Source: an uncultured Bacteroidales bacterium (lineage in GTDB: Bacteria; Bacteroidota; Bacteroidia; Bacteroidales; Paludibacteraceae). Taken from it: a stretch of DNA of 10,983 bases. Position numbers and translations under genes: made by a program. Positions 1 to 7,475 of the stretch are shown here, in pieces; position 1 is the stretch's first letter, and the number at the start of each line of letters is the position of its first letter. Under the pieces are notes generated by a model, which was not told the DNA's origin, ran no database searches, and worked only from the letters and a program-made list of their open reading frames with translations. Location: assembly GCA_945787425.1 (NCBI GenBank), contig CALZHO010000019.1, forward strand, positions 1 through 10,983, in the 5' to 3' direction.

Positions 1-2079
1 CTTCGCGAATCCCTTCAACTCCTTTTTAGGACGAACGACTGATGCTTTGCTATCCGATATATAGAGTTGCACCACCTCTTGTCCTGCACGCGCACCTGTA
101 TTGGTAACAGAAACAGTGATTTGGTCTCCATTCAATGAAGCTTCGCCGTATGCAAACGTGGTATAACTCAAGCCAAATCCGAATGGGAAAGTAGGTTTGC
201 GTTTAGGAGGATTGATGGTATATTGCACACCTTGAGAAGCGTACTTGATTGGACGACGTGTACCATAGAGGTCAGCATAGCGATAGCCCACGAATATATC
301 CTCCATGTAATGCACTTGTTTGTCCACACCAGGATATGCTATTTCGCCATATTGATGAGCGGGATAATCTGCTAAAGCAGGTTGGATAGTATATGGCAGT
401 TTGCCCGAAGGATTGACATCGCCGAATATGACATCTGCCACCGCATGACCTGTCTCTGAACCGCTATACCATGCTTGCAGGATAGCCTCTACGTCTTGAG
501 TCCAAGGCATAGCGTGTGCGTTACCGGAGATAGAGACGAAAATAACACGATTATTGACAGCCGTTAGCGCAGAGATGAGTTGGTCTTGCGCATATGGCAA
601 CTCATAATGCAAGCGGTCGCCATCCTCGCAGTCCTGATGGTGCGCTTTGTTCATACCGCCCACGAAGATGACATAATCGGCATTCTTAGCCGCAGCTACA
701 GCCTCTGCGGTGAGTTGCTCTGGTGTACGGTCGTCCTGCAATGACTGACCTGTGGTCACACCATTGTATTCACCACCTATATCACCAACGTATCCGCGTA
801 CATATTGTACGTTAGCCATATCGCCTGCACGTTCTTGGATACCTTGGAGTGGTGAAATCTCGTATTTCGCTTTGAGTGAAGATGAGCCACCACCTACGGT
901 CATCATCTTGATGGCATTCTCGCCTACCACGAGGATAGTAGGGCGTTCAGATGCTTTTAGTTCGATAGGAAGGGTATTATTGGCATTACGCAGGAGCACC
1001 ATACCTTCGCCTGCAATCTTGCGAGCCGCAGCGCTGTGTGCCTCGGAGCACATAGCACCAAAAGCCTTGTTGGGGTTCATAGATGTGCGGAAGATGAGGC
1101 GCAAGACATTGCGCACTTTATCATCGAGTTCCTTAGTACCCACTTCACCACTTTGAATTTTGCGCAAATAAGGAAGAGCCAAGTGATAAATATCGTATGC
1201 GCTAGAGGCCCCATCCGACAATCCGTCTGTCCATGTACCAAACTCGAGGTCAAGGCCATTGGTGATAGCTTGGTCAGTATTCATGGTGCCTCCCCAGTCG
1301 GAGATGACAGCCGCATCACTACCCCACTCCTTTCGCAAGATATCTTGCAGAAGAACAGAGTTGTGGCAAGCATATTGCCCCTTATAGAGGTTGTACGCAC
1401 CCATGATAGACCATGACTTGCCTTCTTGCATAGCCGCACGGAAAGCAGGCAAATAAATCTCGTAGAGTGCGCGGTCAGACAGATTGACATTCACCCAGTG
1501 GCGATCCACCTCTTGGTTGTTAAGGGCATAGTGCTTGACGCAAGTTGCTACGCCTTGCTCCTGTACGCCTTTGACATAAGGCACCACCATCTTAGAAGCC
1601 AAGTATGGGTCTTCGCCCATATACTCAAAGTTGCGACCATTGAGCGGGGTGCGATAGATATTGACGCCAGGGCCGAGTAGCACATCCTTGTTACGGTAGC
1701 GTGCTTCCTCGCCAATGCTGACACCATACAGATAAGACATATCGGTATTCCACGTAGCAGCCAAACAAGTGAGTGCAGGGAAGGCGATACAGGAGTCGTT
1801 GGTCCACCCAGCTTGATTCAACTCGTCCCATAGCACCTCAGGACGAATACCGTGAGGGCCATCAGTGCACCAAATGCCAGGGATACCCAAGCGCGCTACG
1901 CCGGGTGAGGAGAACTTAGACTGTGCGTGAATCATAGCAATCTTCTCTTGAAGGGTCATGCGAGCGAGTGCGTCTTCGATGCGTTCTTCGATTAGAGCAG
2001 AAGCATCCAAATACACTTGTCCCATCATAGGCAAGCATACCATAGACAGGATAAATAAGAAAAATAATGGTTTCTTCAT
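1..2079 (-). CDS. GH3 family beta-glucosidase, secreted (C-terminus cut by window edge)
   Basis: The reading frame starts at the ATG at 2079 and is open to base 1, giving 693 residues without a stop; GH3 enzymes of this type are usually about 730-800 residues, so only the end of the fibronectin-III-like domain is missing. Residues 1-21 form a type I signal peptide (MKKPLFFLFILSMVCLPMMG), with no lipobox, so a periplasmic enzyme is likely. The (alpha/beta)8 domain contains the substrate-binding K182-H183 and the nucleophile D261 in VISDW. The alpha/beta sandwich domain contains a GGGSS motif and the probable acid/base E485 in the stretch DCEDGDR, followed by LPYAQDQLI. The last visible residues (RPKKELKGFAK) are typical of the GH3 fibronectin-III domain. 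The family removes single glucose (or related) units from beta-linked oligosaccharides. Beside a GH30 enzyme, it probably finishes 1,6-beta-gluco-oligosaccharides imported by SusC/SusD. The family call is firm; the linkage is inferred. Confidence 0.95.
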   Translation of the reverse strand, partial: MKKPLFFLFILSMVCLPMMGQVYLDASALIEERIEDALARMTLQEKIAMIHAQSKFSSPGVARLGIPGIWCTDGPHGIRPEVLWDELNQAGWTNDSCIAFPALTCLAATWNTDMSYLYGVSIGEEARYRNKDVLLGPGVNIYRTPLNGRNFEYMGEDPYLASKMVVPYVKGVQEQGVATCVKHYALNNQEVDRHWVNVNLSDRALYEIYLPAFRAAMQEGKSWSIMGAYNLYKGQYACHNSVLLQDILRKEWGSDAAVISDWGGTMNTDQAITNGLDLEFGTWTDGLSDGASSAYDIYHLALPYLRKIQSGEVGTKELDDKVRNVLRLIFRTSMNPNKAFGAMCSEAHSAAARKIAGEGMVLLRNANNTLPIELKASERPTILVVGENAIKMMTVGGGSSSLKAKYEISPLQGIQERAGDMANVQYVRGYVGDIGGEYNGVTTGQSLQDDRTPEQLTAEAVAAAKNADYVIFVGGMNKAHHQDCEDGDRLHYELPYAQDQLISALTAVNNRVIFVSISGNAHAMPWTQDVEAILQAWYSGSETGHAVADVIFGDVNPSGKLPYTIQPALADYPAHQYGEIAYPGVDKQVHYMEDIFVGYRYADLYGTRRPIKYASQGVQYTINPPKRKPTFPFGFGLSYTTFAYGEASLNGDQITVSVTNTGARAGQEVVQLYISDSKASVVRPKKELKGFAK

Positions 2080-2105
2080 AGCATTTAATTGATAAATAAT
2101 AGAAA

Positions 2106-2132
2106 TGTAGAGCGGTAGTCAGCCGCTCTACA
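2106..2132 (-). terminator. Perfect 10-bp hairpin in the gap before GH3 (terminator, attenuator or processing site)
   Basis: Bases 2106-2115 (tgtagagcgg) pair perfectly with 2123-2132 (ccgctctaca) around a 7-base loop. On the transcribed strand the stem begins 17 bases after the stop codon of the upstream gene and is followed by TTTCTATTATTTATC, a broken T-rich tract, and then the GH3 ATG 26 bases after the stem. There is no T tract on the plus-strand side, so if it terminates it acts only on minus-strand transcription. The interrupted T tract suggests partial termination or a stabilising/processing hairpin that sets GH3 levels separately from the upstream genes. The structure is seen directly; its role is inferred. 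Confidence 0.6.
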
Positions 2133-2149
2133 CTAATGGAGATGTGCAA

Positions 2150-3391
2150 TTATTTAGCCACAGTACCCAATGCATTGTAGCGTACGCCATCGCGAATGAT
2201 ATAGATTTGACCATTCTCAATGATCTTGGTTGCAGTGTTAGGAAGCAATACATCTTCCACAGCTGTTTGGTCGTTGAGGATAGTAATCTTAACAACTACG
2301 TTCTCATAATCCACTACGAGGCGGATGGTGCAGTCGGTAAATACAGCAGCATCATCTGCAGCATGGATATTACCACCCTTGAATACGCAGGTGTATTCTT
2401 TGTTGATTTCCCACTTAGCATCCTCATTTGGTGCACCAAACTCTACAGCCCAAATGCCATAAACAACCTTGAAATCTGCACCAAACTCAGCAGCGAGCAA
2501 CTCGTAGGTATTCTCGCCTACTTTCTCGAAGCGTTGATCTACATCACAAGTCCAACCAAGTTTTGTACCTGGGAGGTGCCAATCAGCTTGCATCAATTGG
2601 AATGTACCAGAAACAAGTGTCAATACCATCTCACCATTTTCCTTCACCTCAAGGGTAAGAACAGCGTTGGTATAGCTACCGAATGGGTTAGCCAATGCCA
2701 AGTTAGCAGGGTCAGCACCATTCAATTTTCCGCTCATTACATAAGGAACGCCCATAGCAAGACCTGCATTAGTTTCACGGTTGGTACCCCATTGCTCGTC
2801 CCAAGCGCGGTTCTTGATGATCTTGAAGGTACCGCTCAAGTCAGGAACGTTTGCGGTCAATACGCCAGCAACCTCCTCAAATTGGATAGCATCAGTTGTG
2901 CTCCAGTTGTTGGTGAATGCACCTACGATTTGGTAGGTATCAGGCAATGCAGCATTATCATAAAGAGTACCTGCAACGAGGTTGATTACAATAGCATCAG
3001 GATTGGAAACATCCAATGTCAGCTTTGCATTTTTGTAACGTGGTTTCTCAAATCCAGAGTTCTCAGGCATAAGAATTGCAGCATTAGCAGGAGCATCACC
3101 CTCTTTTTCAGGAGTGTCGATGCACTTTACTAAAGTGTATGGAGTATTCAAAGCCACACCTTCGCCAGCAGCTGCTGCACCATGTTGTGGGTGCCATTTG
3201 CCATCTTCTGTTACTTTAAACTCGCCATACAGGTCAGCCACCTCAAGAGTGAGAACGCCACCTACTTCAACGAACTTGAAAGACTCGTTGTTGTTGCTCC
3301 AACCACTTGCTTCACCAGCCAAGTAGTAATCAGTAGCATGAACAGCAACCATAGCTGTCATCGCTAAGAAAAGAGAAAAAATCTTTTTCAT
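2150..3391 (-). CDS. Secreted three-module beta-rich protein with C-terminal sorting-like tail; putative glycan-binding protein
   Basis: The start chosen is the ATG at 3391 (MKKIFSLFLAM), giving 413 residues; an in-frame TTG five codons upstream would place residues before the charged start of the signal peptide and is unlikely. Residues 1-19 are a type I signal peptide ending VHA, with no lipobox. Three related modules follow, at about 21-145, 150-265 and 268-373. Modules 1 and 2 share an aromatic start (YYLAGEASGW; YQIVGAFTNNW), GVLT.(E/N)V.DL.G.FK(V/I), a tryptophan near a Gln-x-Gly, a PY turn and an ALTL/AVLTLEV strand; module 3 is more divergent. The layout resembles tandem SusE/SusF-type carbohydrate-binding modules, but I do not recognise a named family. 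Residues 387-413 (ATKIIENGQIYIIRDGVRYN, then ALGTVAK) resemble the C-terminal sorting-like tails of Bacteroidales secreted proteins. It lies 31 bases after the esterase gene and so probably belongs to the operon. Binding to the glucan is inferred from structure and neighbours. Confidence 0.8.
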   Translation of the reverse strand: MKKIFSLFLAMTAMVAVHATDYYLAGEASGWSNNNESFKFVEVGGVLTLEVADLYGEFKVTEDGKWHPQHGAAAAGEGVALNTPYTLVKCIDTPEKEGDAPANAAILMPENSGFEKPRYKNAKLTLDVSNPDAIVINLVAGTLYDNAALPDTYQIVGAFTNNWSTTDAIQFEEVAGVLTANVPDLSGTFKIIKNRAWDEQWGTNRETNAGLAMGVPYVMSGKLNGADPANLALANPFGSYTNAVLTLEVKENGEMVLTLVSGTFQLMQADWHLPGTKLGWTCDVDQRFEKVGENTYELLAAEFGADFKVVYGIWAVEFGAPNEDAKWEINKEYTCVFKGGNIHAADDAAVFTDCTIRLVVDYENVVVKITILNDQTAVEDVLLPNTATKIIENGQIYIIRDGVRYNALGTVAK

Positions 3392-3422
3392 AAAAATTAA
3401 ATTCAAATTGGTTAATAATTAG

Positions 3423-4481
3423 TTATTTATTGTGAATTGAAACACAATTCATTGTTTGTGCATAATTGGTCGTTTCGCCACCCAATAGTGGGCAGTATAT
3501 CTCCAGACTGGAGCGCAACATCTTGCCTCTTGCCAGCGCGCGCACTTCGCGTTCGGTCATTGCTGCGCGATAGAAAAAGACTTGATGGACATTATTGCCC
3601 TGTATTGTGATAGTACCAATTGTCTTATCTATTCCTTCGGTAACAGATACCTGTTGCCCGTTGGCGTATTGCCACAGCTTCTTCTGTGCCGCAGCATAGA
3701 CCTCAGTATAAGTGGTATCTGCACTGATATAGCTCAATGTATAGGATTGCACGTGTCCCTCTGGCACGAAGCTCACGCATGCCACACCGTTCTCATCGCC
3801 TTGCGTAGAGATATACTCTGGCAGCGGTTTGCCTGCTTGCAATGCTTCCCACATCGTCAGCGGAAAAGACGAAGCCATTGCCTCATGTCCCAACTGATTG
3901 GGGTGATAGATATCCGAACCATTCCATAGATGTTCTGCCCAGCGGCCTTGCCCATCATCGATAGTGCCAAACACATTGATGGTAGGAATATCCCACTGTT
4001 GAACCTCCAAGTTCACTGCGCACAGATCCTCGTAATCCACCTCATTGAAGTCGGCGCGAGGATAGTTGTTGGTAACCACCACTACTCTACCCTGGTCTTG
4101 CAGCATGCGAATCAAGCGCGGCATATTCTCCTTGTATGACAGCACAGCACGTGCGCCTTTCTCGTGTAATCCCTCGTTACCCAAGCTGATACCAATGACC
4201 ACATATTTTGCCTCTATGGGTGTCATGTCGCGCTCAAAGCGAGCAAAGAGGTCGTAGGTATTATTGCCATCGACGGAGATATTCACACTCTCCCAACCAG
4301 TAGGCAAGGTGGCAGTTATTTGGGATGCGTAGCCATTGAGTGAATCGGCACCAACACCTCTACACACAGAGGAGCCGAAGAAGCATATGCGCTGCTCTGC
4401 TGGTGACTTGCATGCGCTCAATAGCATGCAAGACATCAGCAACATGGCAGGAATAATATATGTTCGCCAATGCGTTCTCAT
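3423..4481 (-). CDS. SGNH/GDSL-type esterase lipoprotein with LamG-like C-terminal part
   Basis: The 352-residue product begins with a lipoprotein signal peptide whose lipobox is LSAC (Cys24). SGNH blocks are visible: block I as FFGSSVCRG with S38 as likely nucleophile (the usual GDS is GSS here), block II G72 in VDGNNT, block III G101-N102 in ISLGNEG, and block V as D189-I-Y-H192-P-N-Q-L-G-H. These supply the Ser-Gly-Asn-His set plus the catalytic Asp. The family hydrolyses acyl esters, commonly acetyl groups on glycans. The region from about 225 to 352 looks like a beta-sandwich; its end (MTEREVRALARGKML, then SLEIYCPL) resembles the closing strands of LamG/concanavalin-like domains and may aid binding. 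The ATG lies only 6 bases past the GH30 stop, indicating translational coupling. The substrate is not shown by the sequence; removal of ester groups from the glucan attacked by the GH30 is an inference. Confidence 0.88.
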   Translation of the reverse strand: MRTHWRTYIIPAMLLMSCMLLSACKSPAEQRICFFGSSVCRGVGADSLNGYASQITATLPTGWESVNISVDGNNTYDLFARFERDMTPIEAKYVVIGISLGNEGLHEKGARAVLSYKENMPRLIRMLQDQGRVVVVTNNYPRADFNEVDYEDLCAVNLEVQQWDIPTINVFGTIDDGQGRWAEHLWNGSDIYHPNQLGHEAMASSFPLTMWEALQAGKPLPEYISTQGDENGVACVSFVPEGHVQSYTLSYISADTTYTEVYAAAQKKLWQYANGQQVSVTEGIDKTIGTITIQGNNVHQVFFYRAAMTEREVRALARGKMLRSSLEIYCPLLGGETTNYAQTMNCVSIHNK

Positions 4482-4487
4482 TCTGTA

Positions 4488-5990
4488 TTACAACACGCAA
4501 GAAGTGATACTCTCTGCAGGCAACTTAATCTCGAAGTGCTTGCCGTTGTGCTCAATGATGAAAGACATACCTTGCGCATTCTCATTGAGCAGCACCAAAC
4601 CGTAGGTACCATCAGGGTTCTCCGATGCCACAGCAGATAGACCTGTAGGCATATAGCCCGAAACACCAATGCGAGTAGAGCCGGGTTTGAGCGCTTTGCT
4701 CAGGTGACCAATCACGTAGTAGTGACTGCGTTTGTTGAGCGTGGTATAGTCTTTAGAAGAAATATCCACCGCACCATAACATGTAGCGCAAGCACCTGGA
4801 CCACCATGAGGGCCTCCGTTCTCGTCAAGCATGAAATTCCATACGATGACTGCTTTGCACCAGCGTGTGACGGTACCAATACAGGTGTTCTTCATCTCAG
4901 ACATGAGGGACTGACCGAAACTCTGGTAGTTCCACGTACCGATGGATTGCTCGGTGAAGTAGAGGTTCTTCTCTGGGGCTAACTTATGGATAGCATCCAA
5001 TTCCACAGGGCTACCGCCGTAGCTATGGTATGCTGCGCCGTCAATGTATTGGCTTGCTTCCGGATCAGCATATATCTTTATAGGATATTGCAATTGGTCT
5101 TTCTTGCCGTCATAGTTGTAGTTATGGTCAAAGCAAATAATCTTGGTTGTAATACCTTCTCGTGCAAAGACAGGTCCGAGTGCTAACTTGATAAAGTCGC
5201 GCTCCTGATCCCAAGGCATATAGAGCGACATAGAGTTGCCCCAGTTGAGTGGTTCGTTTTGTGGGGTAACACTGGTGATATGGATACCCTCTGCCTCGAA
5301 GGCCTTGATCCACTTCACGAAGTACATCGCATAATCTTGATAGTAGTCAGGATTGAGATAACCACCCACCCATTTGTTTGAGCCAGTATAAGGCGCTTTG
5401 CTATGGATATCATTCACCTTCATCCAGATAGGGCAGCTCCAAGGTGTACCCATCACTTTTAGATCAGGATTGATAGCCAAAATCTCTTTCAGCACAGGAA
5501 TAATATAATCCACCTCATCAGAGGTAAGCGCAAAGTTTTCGATACCCTTGATGTCGCAGCATGTATAGTCATAATTGCTGCGCGCGTTGAAATCGCTACC
5601 TCCGATTGGTACACGCACGTAGCCATAGCCCATACCCTTTTCCTGAGAAAAAGTCTCTACTAAGAGCTTCTGACGACGCTCAGCAGGCATCTGCATGAGG
5701 TTGAATGCCGCAGCACCAGTGATAGCGGCACCAAAGCCATCAAATGTTTGGTAACGCACATTAGGGTTGAGTGTGAGTGTGCGCTCTGGTGACATATTTA
5801 GTCCCTCGGCATAGTCTTTGCCCACTGCCACGAAGCCCATTGTGCCATCTGCGGTAGTGACATAGGTCATCACATCGCGTTGTAGGGTTGGATCAGTTGT
5901 AGGGTCATCCTTAGGATTATCAACGGGGGTATTGCAGCCGAGCAGAGCGGCTGCAATACCTATAAATAATAGATTATTCACTTTGGTCAT
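4488..5990 (-). CDS. GH30 glycosidase lipoprotein, probably subfamily 3 endo-1,6-beta-glucanase
   Basis: The 500-residue product has a lipoprotein signal with lipobox ALLGC (Cys19) and then a Pro/Asp/Thr-rich spacer to about residue 35, as in surface-displayed Bacteroidetes enzymes. The GH30 fold is recognisable: DGFGAAITGAAAFNLM at 84-99, YVRVPIGGSDF at 124-134, GTPWSCPIWMK at 181-191, acid/base E246 in TPQNEP and nucleophile E347 in FTEQSIGTW. The C-terminal beta-sandwich follows, with HYYVIGHLSKALKPG and NPDGTYGLVLLNE. The stretches CCDIKGIENFALT and FDHNYNYD match my recollection of the subfamily 3 enzymes that cut 1,6-beta-glucan, but subfamily is from memory. Its job would be to cut polysaccharide at the cell surface into oligosaccharides for SusC/SusD. 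It starts 12 bases after the binding-protein gene and is tightly coupled to the esterase. Glucosylceramidase- or xylanase-type GH30 are less likely alternatives given this context. Confidence 0.93.
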   Translation of the reverse strand: MTKVNNLLFIGIAAALLGCNTPVDNPKDDPTTDPTLQRDVMTYVTTADGTMGFVAVGKDYAEGLNMSPERTLTLNPNVRYQTFDGFGAAITGAAAFNLMQMPAERRQKLLVETFSQEKGMGYGYVRVPIGGSDFNARSNYDYTCCDIKGIENFALTSDEVDYIIPVLKEILAINPDLKVMGTPWSCPIWMKVNDIHSKAPYTGSNKWVGGYLNPDYYQDYAMYFVKWIKAFEAEGIHITSVTPQNEPLNWGNSMSLYMPWDQERDFIKLALGPVFAREGITTKIICFDHNYNYDGKKDQLQYPIKIYADPEASQYIDGAAYHSYGGSPVELDAIHKLAPEKNLYFTEQSIGTWNYQSFGQSLMSEMKNTCIGTVTRWCKAVIVWNFMLDENGGPHGGPGACATCYGAVDISSKDYTTLNKRSHYYVIGHLSKALKPGSTRIGVSGYMPTGLSAVASENPDGTYGLVLLNENAQGMSFIIEHNGKHFEIKLPAESITSCVL

Positions 5991-6002
5991 TGTTGTAGAA
6001 TT

Positions 6003-7442
6003 TTATCGTAATTTCTCGTATGTAGTGGTCAGCTTGTTTTGATCCAGTGTAATGCGATAGATGCCCTCAAACTCCTCTTGGGTATTAGCAATCCAGTTAC
6101 CTGCTTCCGCACCTGTATCACCATTCACCTTGGTCAAGCCCTCAGAACCTACACCCTTAATATCCAAACCAATTTGCTCATAGTTGCCACCTACTTCTTC
6201 GCCACCCCAACCTTTCTGGTGGAAGAACTTGAAGTTGAGCGAACCATATGTCTCAAAGTCAGCGTTCGCACCATTCTTCAGGTATGCAGTGAATTGATAT
6301 ACCTTAGGTGCTACGGTGCGGCATGCGATATACTGTCCGAGGTTGTCAAAGCCCCAACCGCCTTGTACCTTAGGTGCAGCCACTGGCAAACCAAAGCCCA
6401 CACCGGTCATCCACATTACATTAGGATAAACAGCATCACGCAATGGCTCAACCGCGATATAGTCCTCTTCAGGCAAGTAATATACCTCATACATACCCTT
6501 CTCGCCCAAGAACTTCACCACATTGCCGTCCTTGAGTTCCATGTAGTCCAAGTTATATGCCGTAGCCATATTGGTTACACCACTGATAGTCACCTCTATT
6601 GCTGGGTCAAAGAAGATCTTAGCATGGCGATAGGTCTTACCCGCTACCTCTGCCAAATCCGCATTGACATCCAGTGCAGAAACAGGTTGAGCTACCTTAC
6701 CACCGAAATACAAATCGAATGTCATTGGATCGAATTGAATAGTGTCGATACTTTCAATATTGTCATTGGATAGTTGGATAGATGTTGCAACACCAGATTC
6801 AAATTCTTCTTGAGTGATAAGTGATAATTTATCGTCTTTCATTCCAAAGACAGGATAGTTCCAATCAATTCGTCCGAACTTAGTACCCACCACTGCCAAG
6901 AGACATTCGATGGATTTAGGATAACCCAGGTCATATGCTACGAACTTCTCCTCATCCCATGTCATTTGCTTGCCTTTACCTAATGGTTTGTAGTCAATTG
7001 TAGGAGGCATGACATACATTGTTTCCAATACAGGACGGTGACCGACACAGTCGCTCAAGATGAAGTCTGTGGCAGTACCTTCCACATTGGTGGCAGTGAG
7101 ATACACTTTCACAGGTTCTCCCTCTGGCATGTTAGGGCCAAAAGGCACAGCATATGTGAATTTTTGTTCAAAGTTGAAATTAGGTGTACGAACTTCTTCG
7201 TTGACTATTACATTTAGCCCCACAATCACTTTGATAGACAAGGTGGAGAGTGGAGTAGCTTTCTCTGTAATTTTCACCTCAAATGAAATGCTATCGCTAC
7301 CAAATAGCACCTCGTTGGTCAACATATGTGCTTCCACCGTAGGGTTACCTTTGGGGTACACCTCTCGGAAAGAGTCAGGCTGACAAGCGGTATAGCCTAT
7401 TGCGATCAACGCAAGGAATAGGACTTGAAATATACGTTTCAT
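6003..7442 (-). CDS. Surface glycan-binding lipoprotein (SusE/SusF position)
   Basis: The 479-residue product has a lipoprotein-type signal peptide (KRIFQVLFLALIAIGYTAC, Cys20); the -3 residue of the lipobox is Tyr, which is atypical but occurs in Bacteroidetes. No enzyme motif is visible. The protein is beta-rich: an N-terminal Ig-like part to about residue 130 (ISFEVKITEKATPLSTLSIK, VYLTATNVEGTATDF), a middle part to about 335, and a Gly/Trp/Phe-rich C-terminal domain from about 342 (GGWGFDNLG, FKFFHQKGWGG) that ends GIYRITLDQNKLTTTYEKLR, the typical close of SusE/SusF-like binding modules. I recall proteins at this position in 1,6-beta-glucan loci carrying Pfam domains of unknown function (DUF5016/DUF5125/DUF5121), but I cannot confirm this here. 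It lies between susD and the GH30 gene, the usual place of a surface glycan-binding protein that holds the polysaccharide near the transporter. Ligand specificity is inferred from the neighbours. Confidence 0.82.
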   Translation of the reverse strand: MKRIFQVLFLALIAIGYTACQPDSFREVYPKGNPTVEAHMLTNEVLFGSDSISFEVKITEKATPLSTLSIKVIVGLNVIVNEEVRTPNFNFEQKFTYAVPFGPNMPEGEPVKVYLTATNVEGTATDFILSDCVGHRPVLETMYVMPPTIDYKPLGKGKQMTWDEEKFVAYDLGYPKSIECLLAVVGTKFGRIDWNYPVFGMKDDKLSLITQEEFESGVATSIQLSNDNIESIDTIQFDPMTFDLYFGGKVAQPVSALDVNADLAEVAGKTYRHAKIFFDPAIEVTISGVTNMATAYNLDYMELKDGNVVKFLGEKGMYEVYYLPEEDYIAVEPLRDAVYPNVMWMTGVGFGLPVAAPKVQGGWGFDNLGQYIACRTVAPKVYQFTAYLKNGANADFETYGSLNFKFFHQKGWGGEEVGGNYEQIGLDIKGVGSEGLTKVNGDTGAEAGNWIANTQEEFEGIYRITLDQNKLTTTYEKLR

Positions 7443-7475
7443 ATTCTGTTGATTATTTGCAGATTAATATTCAAA

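Noticed and set aside
2144..3133. Long plus-strand open frame of 329 codons opposite the three-module protein gene
   Set aside because: It lies wholly within a well-supported minus-strand gene, has no signal or recognisable motif, and its composition (many Cys, Ile, Ser) looks like an antisense shadow.
3392..3406. Upstream in-frame TTG start for the three-module protein (adds MNLIF)
   Set aside because: The ATG at 3391 directly precedes a standard KKIFSLFLA signal peptide; the extension adds hydrophobic residues before the charged region and lies in an AT-rich untranslated gap.
3392..3422. Possible promoter with a CAATTTG element before the three-module protein gene
   Set aside because: It matches the Bacteroides -7 element (TAnnTTTG) only in part, and no convincing -33 TTTG is correctly spaced, so read-through from upstream is the simpler view.
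3433..3451. Small inverted repeat (7-bp stem tgaattg/caattca, 5-base loop) at the 3' end of the esterase gene
   Set aside because: It is AT-rich, lies inside the coding end, and is not followed by a T tract on the transcribed strand, so a terminator role is not supported.
6039..6773. Plus-strand open frame of 244 codons opposite the binding-protein gene
   Set aside because: Antisense to a clear lipoprotein gene in an operon, with no recognisable domain; the stop-free run follows from codon bias of the real gene.
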